From NCBI GenBank assembly GCA_946811185.2, contig OX328107.1, positions 43,018,360 through 43,082,359 of the forward strand: a DNA stretch of 64,000 nucleotides, written 5' to 3'. How positions within the stretch are numbered: position 1 is the first letter of the stretch; every line of letters begins with the position of its first letter. Positions 32,861 through 43,152 of the stretch are shown here, in pieces. Source of the DNA: Hippopus hippopus (taxonomy: Eukaryota > Mollusca > Bivalvia > Cardiida > Cardiidae). The notes beneath the pieces are model-generated. The model ran no database searches. It was not told the origin of the DNA and saw only the letters and a list, made by a program, of their open reading frames with translations. The position numbers and the translations under genes were made by a program.

Positions 32861-33216
32861 GTTTGTCTTATGTTGTTGCACATGTATGTTATTTTCACCT
32901 CGCATTATTGTTTACTAAGTAAGTGCGCCCAATATGACCCAAGTTGTCGACGGGCCTTAAAACGCTATTCATCATTATTCATCATAAAAGTTGACTTCTT
33001 CAGAAGTTCAGAGTAATTAGGCATGTTAAATTGTTTGTGAGCCATCTGCATTTAGAAAAAAATGTCATTGAAATTTATGGAGCATCTTGCATTTAACTCT
33101 ATATTCCTCGTTATTTGCTATTCAAAACTATACTCAGGTAGAATTTAAACTACTCGGAGAAAGTATTAGTCTAAAACATGGTTTCAAGATGCAATTTGGT
33201 GAAATTCATCTCTTGC

Positions 33217-33320
33217 AATTCATCCAATAGTATTGCAATAGTATTGCAATAGTAACAGGCAATATCAATACTATTGCAATAGTATTTTTTCCAATGTCAA
33301 TACTATCGCAATAGTAGATT
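33217..33320. repeat. ATAGTATTGCA palindromic cluster
   Basis: Repeats of AATAGTATTGCAATAGTATT in direct and inverted order, with ACTATCGCAATAGTA variants. Confidence 0.7.
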
Positions 33321-33408
33321 TTGGCCTCAATAGTCAACCCTAGTAAATTCGTTCTCTTTCGACGGTTTATGAAACAATCGACTGAAACTAAGACAGATTT
33401 TAATCCTT

Positions 33409-33512
33409 AATGGGCTTGAGTGAATAAGCAGACGGTATAGATCCAAGATTCGACTGCACACTCTGTGCCGTCCGCAAAAGCCCTCATTTACGCCTATAGC
33501 GCTGAAAGGGTT
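33409..33512 (-). mobile_element. family A, second subtype, half hairpin (A-21)
   Basis: The left stem is present, but the right stem jumps from CTCTGTG straight to CCGTCCGC. The same kind of loss occurred at 61380. The right arm is CGCCTATAGCGCTGAAAGGG. Confidence 0.7.
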
Positions 33513-33745
33513 ATGATAGTAAATTACTATATACTCAGTTCCATAAATAAGTGTGCACTTAATTTTCTTTTATTTCTCGTCGCATGTTTTACTGAAGACC
33601 AACAAATTTGGTATCATACTTTAGTTCCGAGTCTGTAGAAAATGCCAGGCTAATCAGATTTTGACTAACAGAAAGTTTAAGTTAGGTTTTTGCAGTTTAA
33701 ATGAAGGTGGTACTAAAACCAAAGTTGCAAAAGTACTCAAAGACT

Positions 33746-33942
33746 AAGGTAACATTAAAGTTAGGTTTTTCTTAAAATTCTTGTAATTTTTCAATCAATA
33801 TCTTGTATGGCCACCTCTGCTGTCGATACAGGCAATTATTCGACGTCGCATAGACCTTACATAACGTAAAATCATTCCATCAGGAATGTTATTCCATTCC
33901 TGAACGAGAGCGGTGGCCAAAACCTAACTTTAATGTTACCTT
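33746..33942 (-). mobile_element. Tc1-derived mini-element with inverted ends
   Basis: A 197-bp element is bounded by 24-base inverted repeats, AAGGTAACATTAAAGTTAGG... on the left and its complement on the right. Between them is only the last part of a transposase. An extra copy of AAGTTAGGTTTTT lies at 33679, so the parent element may have had longer or repeated ends. Confidence 0.8.
33795..33917 (-). pseudogene. Tc1/mariner transposase C terminus, 40 codons
   Basis: The frame is intact from the right inverted repeat to the stop and reads ALVQEWNNIPDGMILRYVRS then MRRRIIACIDSRGGHTRY and TGA. The GGHTRY ending is the hallmark C terminus of Tc1-like transposases. It lacks a start and the whole catalytic core, so it is an internal-deletion relic. 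Confidence 0.85.
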
Positions 33943-34020
33943 GTTGCGTGAATCGGTTAACCCAGGAAGCTTGAACGATGGTCTAGCATCCCTATTTGTG
34001 TTGTTAGGCCTCTGGCCTCT

Positions 34021-34222
34021 TATCCTGCTCAATAACTAACATGAAACTTTCAAGTCCATAGTAAAAACTCAAATATAACTATTTCAAAGATATTTTGGGA
34101 GAAAGTTATCTCCTTATCGGACATTGTAGATTCAAGATCAGACTGCACGTTCTGTGCAGTCTGATCTTGATCTAATCTGTCCGCAAAATGTCAGTGAGTC
34201 GCGCTTAGCAGCCTAACGTATA
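34021..34222 (-). mobile_element. family A, near full length (A-22)
   Basis: The hairpin at 34118-34183 is flanked by AACATGAAACTTTCAAGTCC on the left and CGCGCTTAGCAGCCTAACG on the right. Confidence 0.75.
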
Positions 34223-34711
34223 ACTCTTTCAGCGCCAAATAAATACACCCAACCTCTTTCTACGGCTGACGATACAACCTATTAAAGGGTAACTCCAGAC
34301 CAAAGCTATTTTTGGATATAAGAATCCTTAAATGAAAACAATCTTAAAATTGAAAACCATATTTCAATGTCTTTCGTAAAAAGAGAGTTATTAGCGAAAA
34401 TGTGGTTTGCACACCTGTGCGAGTTTGTGAAATCTTCGATAAACCGGATGTGACGTAGGAAGTGTGACCCACACATTTATTTCGGCTTTTGTGTACTGTT
34501 AATTTGCTCTGATACTGACTTTTTTCTCACAACCTTATCCTCCCTCATGTCGGGAGACGATTTTTTTTTTGTCACAAAAATCACCATCGTAAACCGGGTG
34601 CCGAGTTTAAGCACTATTTAGAGCCAGGAGATGACTATTTATTCGTCAGTCTGCTGTCTGTCTGTCTAAACCGAATGACGTGGCTTAATATCAGATCTAC
34701 CATTAATCCTC

Positions 34712-34888
34712 AACAGGTTAGATAAACCTATATGCCGATTGCAAAAGTTCGAATACTGCTAGTTTTTGGAGATAGATATCTCCGTATTCGACACTGTACA
34801 TAAGATCAGATTGCACGTTCTGTGCAGTCTGATCTTAATATGCATTGTTCGCAAAAGGTCATTGAGCCGCGATCAGCAGCCTTGGGGC
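34712..34888 (-). mobile_element. family A inside the large TTAA element (A-23)
   Basis: The hairpin centre AAGATCAGATTGCACGTTCT and right arm GAGCCGCGATCAGCAGCCTT are clear. It lies inside 34282-36562, so it is younger than that element or was carried by it. Confidence 0.65.
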
Positions 34889-34961
34889 CACACAGAAATT
34901 GAAATGGGGCAAGAAATCAATGGTAAATTCACTGTTGATTATCCATCTCCTTCATATTACT

Positions 34962-34962
<1 letters not shown>

Positions 34963-35001
<39 letters not shown>
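34963..35001. repeat. (GA)n microsatellite
   Basis: About 19 GA dinucleotides inside the 2.28-kb TTAA element. Confidence 0.95.
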
Positions 35002-35004
<3 letters not shown>

Positions 35005-35856
35005 GAAGGGTAGTTAGAATAGAAATTCGACAAGCAGATTATGGGATTTTTCTTAATTTAAGATCGTATGAATGAGGAAAATACAAAAGTTATGACATTC
35101 GACTTACCCATTTAACCTGTGTAAAATTCCAAATTCCATTTACATTTTATAAAAAAAAAGGGTTCAATATGGTCGTGAAAACAAAAGAGTAAATTTGTAC
35201 ATGACATGTTTATGACACGTGCTTGTTAACCTCCAGCTGCAAAAAAAAATGTGAGACCACGACGGTGCGATACCAACATCAGAGTGGCGCCGAATTAACC
35301 CTCTGCCCCTTTACATTGATAGAACACACAATTCTTTTCTCAAAATAAAAGGTTGGCGCACTAAACTTTTGTGTAAAGTTTGTAATAAATTTTTAATTTA
35401 CGCTGAATTTTTTATGGTCAACATCTGTCATCTCGTACATGATTACAGCGAGAAATACGGAAAAAGAAAGTCAAATAATATTTATCCGCGTTGGTATTTC
35501 CTTTTAAATTTACGCCTAACATGTCTCAGTATTTAGGAAATGGACTGACCCTGTATTTTGCAGACGATCAAAAACATTTACTGCTTGATATGGAGGGCAG
35601 GAAGGCAGGAGGCAATTCAGACAATCTTTTAACGTTGTTGTTGATGAAAGAAACAAATTTGAAATTGTGAAAATAACACGTAGGAAAATAAATGAAGATC
35701 GAGTGAAAAAAAAAATGGATTCAACTTAAACGGCAAATTTAGGATGTGTGCTGGATTTAATGTTGTTTGTGAATGTTAAAGAGAGGATACGATTTCTACA
35801 GTAGATCAAGGCTTTTAATTCTTCCCAAGCTGAAGGAGACATGTAAAATGCTGACA

Positions 35857-35923
35857 TTGACAGTGCAGATCAAGATCAGACTGCACAGGATGTGTAGACC
35901 GTTCAATGATCGACGGTGTCCTA
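35857..35923 (+). mobile_element. family A hairpin core, degraded (A-24)
   Basis: CAGTGCAGATCAAGATCAGA is kept. The right stem is heavily mutated (GTTCAATGATCGACGGTGTC). Confidence 0.45.
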
Positions 35924-36581
35924 TATTTGGTAGAAACAGCCTTAGAACTGTACTCGAATGATTTCCTTTACACATTGCACGTTCCTTCTACCACTTAGTA
36001 GAAGAGACTTTTGGCATATTTCAACAATCTTAAGTTATTATTTCTTTTTTTTTTTTATTTATCTATCAAAATTCGTTGATGAGACAGTGGTATAATTGAA
36101 ATAATTTCAAGAAATGAATTTCAAAATAGTTTTGTTCCCCACTAGAAGAATAACTTTTCCTTTTCATAAGTACTATCTCCACTAGGCTAATTCATTTAAA
36201 ATTTCTTTCCTATTATTGTAGTAAGATGTAAGAGCGATAGAGATTGAAAGTCTGCAGTAGACAAGTGATTGAAACGTGATAAAGCGATTTATATCTTTGC
36301 AAATTTCATGCAGTTTTCTCAGTTTTCTGCGTTAGTTCAAATATAGCGACCATATCTTCTCACACTTGTGACGTCACGGCAGACTACCGGAAGTCACGAT
36401 TTTTTCAATTAGCGACTTTCAGACAGGTGAAAATCCGAAGTTTAAACCTCTATATCTCGTGAAGTAAGCATCACAGAACGCTAAGATTTTTTTTGTTAAC
36501 ATACTCTAGTATAGTTTTATCCGATTTTGAAAGAAAAATTTTGGTCTAGAGTTACCCTTTAAGACCCAGATATACTTATTG

Positions 36582-36715
36582 TATAGGCTTGACAAGACAA
36601 ACGGACGGTATGGATCTAAGATCAGACTGCACGTTCTGTGCAGTCTGATCTTAGATCTATGCCGTCCGCAAAAAAAAAAAAACCCTGTTTTCGCCTATAA
36701 CGCCGGAAAGGTTAA
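36582..36715 (-). mobile_element. family A, second subtype, intact (A-25)
   Basis: The best copy of this subtype: left arm TAGGCTTGACAAGACAAACG, a nearly perfect hairpin at 36601-36668, and right arm CGCCTATAACGCCGGAAAGG then TTAA. Confidence 0.8.
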
Positions 36716-36818
36716 CCCTTCAATTTTTAAATGATTGAAAATCAAGGCAAAAGTAATAACGTAAATATTGCAATTTCAAAGCTCTTTTCGCCGGGGTAAT
36801 GAAAAGAGAAAATATTGT

Positions 36819-36888
36819 AGACAGTGTACACAGATCAAAGATCAGACTGTGCGTTCTGTGCGGTCTAGTCTTGTTCTACATAGTCCAC
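36819..36888 (-). mobile_element. family A hairpin core (A-26)
   Basis: Diverged stem ACACAGATCAAAGATCAGAC and TAGTCTTGTTCTACATAGTC. Confidence 0.55.
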
Positions 36889-37062
36889 ATAAGCGCCTCG
36901 TGTCCCGCTCAGTAGGCAAATGCTTACTAGTACGTCTTTTTGGACTGATCGTGCCACGTGTTGAAAATAATTTTTTTTCGATACACTGAACCAAGGGGTG
37001 GGAGTTATGTTGGCTCGTGAAGGACCTATTATGCTCTTCCGTAATGGGGGGGGGGGGTGTTT

Positions 37063-37333
37063 CTGCGTGGCTCAGTGGTAGAGTGTAGGACTCGTAGGCT
37101 GGAGGCCCCGGGTTCAAGCCTGAAGGGAAGCACTTGGTTTTTCCTAGGAGTGTCCTTGTGCAAGTAACCTCTGAGCCCCAGCCTAGTGCTGGTGAAACTC
37201 AGGATATACATACATCAGCAAGCTGTCGCCGTGTTATAACTGAGATGAGATAATGTTGAGAGCGCCGTACAACACCATTCATTCATTCATTCATTCATTC
37301 ATTCATTCATTCATTCAATCAATCAATCAATCA
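37063..37333 (+). mobile_element. SINE with (ATTC)n tail
   Basis: TTCTGCGTGGCTCAGTGGTA head, GGCCCCGGGTTCAAGCCTGA box B, CAAGCTGTCGCCGTGTTATA, ending in about ten ATTC and four AATC repeats. Confidence 0.85.
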
Positions 37334-37697
37334 ATGGCCCAGTAAAGGCCAAAATATCAAAGCAGGTGTCATAATACATTTAAATTTAAATGTAATAGTA
37401 TGAAAAATATTGTGGAGATGACAGTCTGTTATCGTGTGGTCGGACCATATGTTAGTCGCTGGCAGAAAAAAGAATTTTAAAATCAGACAAAAAAGTAAAC
37501 AAAAGACACAGCTACCTGGCAGGTTTTAACCTAGTTATGAAATTAATTTCTCTGTCAGCAACTTACACTTGGACCGACCTTACAATGACAGATTGTCATC
37601 TTCATAATAATTTCCATACTTTTAAATGGTATGATATAAATTCAAATGCATTTAAACACCCACTTTGTTTACTTTTGGGCTTTGTTGTTACTTCAAT
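37334..37697. mobile_element. family E MITE beside a SINE tail
   Basis: TGGCCCAGTAAAGGCCAAAA, GGTCGGACCATATGTTAGTC, right end TTTACTTTTGGGCTTTGTTG. It starts at the end of an (ATTC)n/(AATC)n SINE tail. Confidence 0.75.
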
Positions 37698-38037
37698 CAA
37701 TCAGTCAGTGAATCAGTCTTTCGTAATGGTCCTGCTGTATCATCATAGATGATAAAAAAAGTTTAAGATATCAAACAAACACGACCCTTACTTATATCAA
37801 AAATTTATCTTCAATCAGTGTTGAATTATAACTATAGACGATGGAGATCAAAGTCGGCAATCCATTTATGCTGTCTGTTCATGGTATCAATCTAATCTCT
37901 CAACTTAACCAATCACTGTTATCGATCCGGCATTCAGGCTGAAAATGTGCAAAAAGAGACAAGCAATATGACTCGGTTTTTCTTTAGCAACGCGTTTTTC
38001 CATCTCACCGTTTGTCTCATATTTCTGTACATGTTAA

Positions 38038-38246
38038 GAATAGGGCACCCTAATGGGATTTGTGTAACATCGCCTTTCATCGCCAAAAACGTACGGATTC
38101 GCCTAAGACTCGGGTAATCCGTAATCGATGAGGGGAAGCAGCATATATCGGCCGATCGAATACGGATTACCTGAGTCTTAGCCGAACCTGTATGTTTTTT
38201 CGGCGATGAAAGGTGATGTTACAAAACCCATTAGGGTGCCCTATCC
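38038..38246. mobile_element. 209-bp foldback MITE (family G)
   Basis: Arms of about 85 bases: AATAGGGCACCCTAATGGGA, TAACATCGCCTTTCATCGCC, CGTACGGATTCGCCTAAGAC and their complements, with a short loop GGGGAAGCAGCATATATCGG. Confidence 0.85.
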
Positions 38247-38250
38247 TTAA

Positions 38251-38882
38251 AGAGGCCCCGATACTCATTTTCAGCCAGTTTTAACTCATTTTTTCTTTAT
38301 TTTATCAAACTATAGTCATTCTCATATCTTCATGCCAAATATTGCGCCTCACGGTTGCAAGGTTGCTTAGATTACGGCCGATAGAAAATGCATTTCGCTG
38401 AGTTGCGGCCTTCCATGTAAACAGATTCGTCGTTTCCGGTTTTTGAATCGAAGATTTCGATATGTCCGTTATACACTCGGGTAGATTCGTATGATGATCA
38501 TGCATTCTGTCACGTGACTATATTTGACCTTCGACCTGTGTCTAATGAGGTAAACGAAGGAAAATGGAGGCTTCTCTGTTGCAGCCTCGATTTTCAGACA
38601 GAGGTTGCGGCCTATATATGCAAATTACACCGTATCCGACTCTAGGCGGAAACCAACGATAAATTTCCGTGACGCACCACCATTGTTTACAGCTCCGATC
38701 GTCAGCCAGTTTTCTTCTGACCAATGTTCGGTTTCTAATACAAATCCCTGTGTTTCTTTTTTTCAAGTACACCATATATGTCAGTAATTTATCCATGTTT
38801 ACACAAAGGACTGATTTCTGTACCATTCTAAATTATTTGAAATTTAACAGCGTTTTTGCTCACCGGCTGTAGACGGGCATCT
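38251..38882. mobile_element. 632-bp TTAA element
   Basis: TTAA at 38247-38250 and 38883-38886. Ends AGAGGCCCCGATACTC and, inverted, AGATGCCCGTCTACAGCC. The interior matches the element in B-31 (CATGCCAAATATTGCGCCTC, GGTTGCAAGGTTGC). Small open frames here lie within the element. Confidence 0.75.
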
Positions 38883-39116
38883 TTAAGGATGAACTGAACA
38901 CTTTCAGGGCCAAATATAAGAGTCATGCTCTATTGTACCAAAATATGTCCGTTCCAACGTTAGTTCTTGATTGATGTATTTTCGAGTTATCTTACGTTCG
39001 AATGATCGAGGAGACAATGTGCTTATTAACAAGTCACAACAAAGCGCGAATGAGACAAATCACACGAGTACCTTGAACACTTCTGCAGACAGGGGCGTTC
39101 AATATTTTCGTTGAAA

Positions 39117-39377
39117 TGAGCTGTGCTCCGTGAAAAGAGGTTTCAATGCATCTGCAAAAAGTATCGACCTAGAACAGCCTCTGCAGTACGCATGCCTCTG
39201 CAGTACGCGCATTTTTGCTATTTGTCAATTTTCTGCATGTCCAAGGACCATTCTACCTCATGGCTCAGCCATTTGTTAGAAATATTGGATGTTATGAGTA
39301 AATAATTATATAAGGACTTGCTTAGAACAATGCAGCTAGGTAATGCATTAAACCCCATTTTGCCAGAGCGTGGCTGA
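39117..39377 (+). mobile_element. family C beyond lectin exon 4 (C-07)
   Basis: TGAGCTGTGCTCCGTGAAAA to CCAGAGCGTGGCTGA. The stem-loop is scrambled with a duplicated CTCTGCAGTACGC. It lies about 120 bases past the lectin stop. Confidence 0.7.
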
Positions 39378-39497
39378 AATATTTCAGCTGCACCTCATAT
39401 ATCCCACATAAGAACTACAACAATGACTATTCATCTCATTTACAGTCATTGAAAAGGGAGGTAATTAAACTAGCCATAATATTATACGTATCAATAT

Positions 39498-39718
39498 TTA
39501 CCTGAGTTCACAGAGTGCATGTTGTTTATGGTCACATGTTACGTCATGCCATCCAGAAGAATCGCTGTAAAAGTACAAGCAGTCCTCATTCGCACCATTA
39601 TGGGAGTCGGGCTGTCCCGGGTACCAGTTAGTATACACAAGATTTGAGCCATCTGTGTACCATTTCCAAAGGCCTTCAATAATTTCGTCTGTTGCTCCAA
39701 GCCAGAATGTTGTCCTAC
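39498..39718 (-). CDS. lectin exon 4: CTLD C-terminal part
   Basis: The exon follows an acceptor ending CTCCCTCTAAAG and reads RTTFWLGATDEI through the QPD loop, EDCLYF, WHDVTC and ALCELR, then TAA. The stop overlaps a perfect donor (CAG/GTAAAT), so a spliced isoform with a further 3' exon is possible. I found no AATAAA close downstream on this strand. The next 120 bases hold only a family C MITE. Confidence 0.85.
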
Positions 39719-42700
39719 CTTTAGAGGGAGATAATATCATTTAAGACTTTTAGTTCGACGATTGATTTGCAATTTCAATTTGTTTGAATTCTTTTCTGTG
39801 TAATAATTCCACATGACGATACCTTTTATCTAATTATTTTTCAGAACAATTGAGTAATATTCTCAACAAAAAAAGTCAAAGAAATCTCAGAAAACCATGG
39901 AACAAAAGATTACCAAAACAAACAATTATTCAATTTTTATTAATTTTGTTAGATACATTTTATTGCTTGAAAAAAAAAAATGTTTCCTTTAGCTTTATAG
40001 CACTAATATCCTTGTTGTGGCACTGCGTCAGGTAACCCAGGGGTCAAAGTAATTTTTCGCAAAATAAGTGTCTCCAGAATATTCCCAGTTTTTATGCAAA
40101 ACCCAGTCATGCATATACGCTTTAAATTTTTATAATAGAAACTTCAATTCCTTTGAATGTCACATGAAATTTACGCGTAGTCCTTCCTCATGGTAGCCTC
40201 AAATGGCATGTATGGAAGATGAGAATATTAAAAATATGCCTGCAGTAACAAGTGTGTCCCCCTTCAGCGGCAAGTAAGGACTTGCACTGGCATTGCATAC
40301 GCCAAATAATTCTGGCGATTTGGAGTTGAGGAACCAGTCTCAATTCCTCCTGTAGCGCCACAGCAAGAGCCTTGAGGTGGTGCCAGTATTTTGAGTCCAA
40401 CCCTCAGTCCCAGAATTTCCCACACATGTTCAAGGGAGATACGGCTGGTGAGCGTGCTGGCAAGTCAATGAGCACAACATTGTTCTTACGAAAGAATCTT
40501 GGACGTTTCTGGACAATAGCAATGGAGATATTGAGCCGATTTGAAAATTGAAATGTCGACTTAGGAAAGTATTGCTCAAATTATCTTAGACAAGTGAATA
40601 TCCTGAGGGTCAATTTTAAAAAGGTTTTTATCTGGTTGAGACTCGATAGTGACACTCTTTACTCAAAGCAAACAATATTGCAATTCTGCGAAAAATGACT
40701 GGAAGACCAGTCAACTTTGACAGTGATTATTTAAGCTGCTATTGGTGCTATAAACTCAAAAAAAGCATCATTTTAAAGAAAAATGGATGTTTTATAATAC
40801 TGTGAAATTCAAAATTCTCAGAATGTTCTAGATCTTTTGTCATAGCCCCTCAAACACAATTTCCTTAACTTTTTTGTTGAGTATATAAGAATAAATTGTG
40901 CAGACTAGCGAAAAGATAAGAAAATGGTTAATGCCAGTACATAGCTAGCTTCAAGGACTCTATGGAGGGAAAACCGAAATTGGACTCACTTTGTGAACAA
41001 AATGGTAACAAGATCTAAAGGTCAAATTGAATGGAAAGATCATCAAAACCCTTTATACAAATACTAGAAGCTATGCAACAAAAGGAAATCCAAATTCATG
41101 ACAAGCTTACATCTCAAAGACTCTTTTCACCGACCTCTTTTTCAAAATCACACCACACTCAGTGTTTCTTCAACAAAGGCTACTGACTGAATGAAAAGTT
41201 TCACCATTTCACAACTAGAAAATAACGCCCAACGAAATCGTTTTAATACCACAACGCCACTACAAAATATCTGAAGGTGCTACATCACCCGTTGCTTTTT
41301 TTTTTGCTACATTTAAAATAGAGTGAAACTCAACATATTTGACTCTCTGCTATAGTTTTACTGGCAAACCCATCGCCTTGCTGTTTGTATCTATCAAATA
41401 TATGTCCAGTGGCCTATTAAAAAAAACTAAAAATGGTACCTCAACCGATTGCGTTATTTGATTTTCGACCTCAAACACAACCCTTGAAAAATCACAATAA
41501 AAAAAAGGCCCTTCCGGGCGGTGGCCCATGGTCCCTTATGTAGGCACAGGCACAAAATAGTTCCCCCAGAAGTAACAAACTTGCACTCAATCGCCACAGA
41601 AATCCTTTTAAACATGTCCTTCCATTTTCTTTGATAAAAAAGCTAACCAACAAACTCGTCAAACAAATTCAGTCTGAGCCAGGCTTTGTAAAAAATTCTT
41701 TCCCATGATGGACGATAGTAATTCCGACAAGAATCGTTTCTGTTTCACCTGTGACAATTTATTTGACTCCCTTTTTTGTGGAAGAGTAGACTGTGGCTTT
41801 GAATTGAGCCATGCTCTGTGAAAAGGGGGCTTAATGCATCTGCAAAAAATATCGACCCTGATCAGCCTGCGCAGTCCGTGCAGGCTGACCTGGGCCGAAA
41901 CTTGTTCCTTTTGATATTTTTTCTGCATAGTGTACCTGACGATTCAGTTGGTTGTCAGCTAAAATGGATCCATGATTATGTGAACTTGCTCGGTATCAGC
42001 ATGGCTCATATATAATATAGTTTGCTTATAACTGGAAAAGGAAACCGGAAACCTGTGAATAGGTGCTCTGGTCGTGATATTATTGAATTTCTGTTGTATA
42101 AAACCGACAAACATTAACCTTAACAAGCTTTCCAAGCCGGAAACTGGCACGCAGAAAAAAAGCTAACCAACGAACTCGTCAAACGTAAAATGTTCATAAA
42201 ATCTACTGAACCAGTCAACAATCCAGCTAGACTACAAGCGCAAACGGTCAAAACCACCTCCCAGTTAACTTAATACCATTTGTGTATTTTTCTTTCAAAA
42301 AAAAAAGTAAAACGGCAAAATCTGTATCTGTTACACTATTTCCAAAATCCTTTGATGTACATGTAGTTAAATTAGTATGTGGGACAAAATAGGGAATGGC
42401 TAGAAAATATACCATCTTTTGTCAGCCGCTTTGCGAAGGAACTCAGAAATGCATCTTCCCGGGCGTTGTCAATTACCACCAAACTTGAATGGTAGACATT
42501 GCAATGGTGCTGTAAAAAAATGTTATTACCGTACGGTAAACATCAAAGGTCACAGTGTTACTGAGCGCCAAGTCAGTCTTTATTAACCCTTAGGGTGCTA
42601 AGCGCGATTCAAGGATCTTTTGCGGACAGTGTAGATCAAGATCAGACTGCACAGAACGTGCAGTCTGATCTTGGATCTACACTGTCCGATAATGAGATAC

Positions 42701-43105
42701 CTTTGACCCAAAAAATACCTTTGAACTAGCAAAATCTTGGTTTTTACTATCGGCCATGTAAGTTTCATTTCATTTATTTAGCAGGATAAGGGTTAAAGGT
42801 GTTTAAAGTCTATTGCTACAGTTCCATGCGAGGATGGTCTTTTACTATTTCAGGGCCAAAGATTTCGACTTGGACCTCTTTAGAATGCTGAAGTTACAAT
42901 CTACTGAAACTCAAAGTTTTTTTTTTTTTATTAAATGGGCTTGAATAGAAAAGCGGTCGGTATAGATCCAAGATCAGACTTCACATTCTTCTTTGTCTTT
43001 TCTGCAAAATAATACGTGTAGCTTGCGTCCACTCATTCAAAGCTCTAAAAACTCTTAAAGAAATTAAGCTTTCTTTTTGTCAATTTGCACCCCCCCCCAC
43101 GCCTC

Positions 43106-43152
<47 letters not shown>

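Larger units (their letters stand above)
34282..36562. mobile_element. 2.28-kb TTAA element
   Basis: Ends TTAAAGGGTAACTCCAGACC and, inverted, TTAAAGGGTAACTCTAGACC. TTAA is at both outer edges. Subterminal arms are loosely inverted (GGATGTGACGTAGGAAGTGT, TTGTGACGTCACGGCAGACT). I found no transposase inside; it holds two family A copies and a (GA)n tract. It may be a non-autonomous piggyBac-like element. Confidence 0.65.
41636..42184. repeat. direct repeat 520 bp apart in lectin intron 3
   Basis: AAAAAGCTAACCAACAAACT (41636) and AAAAAGCTAACCAACGAACT (42157), each followed by CGTCAAAC, bracket a SINE fragment and C-08. Confidence 0.6.
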
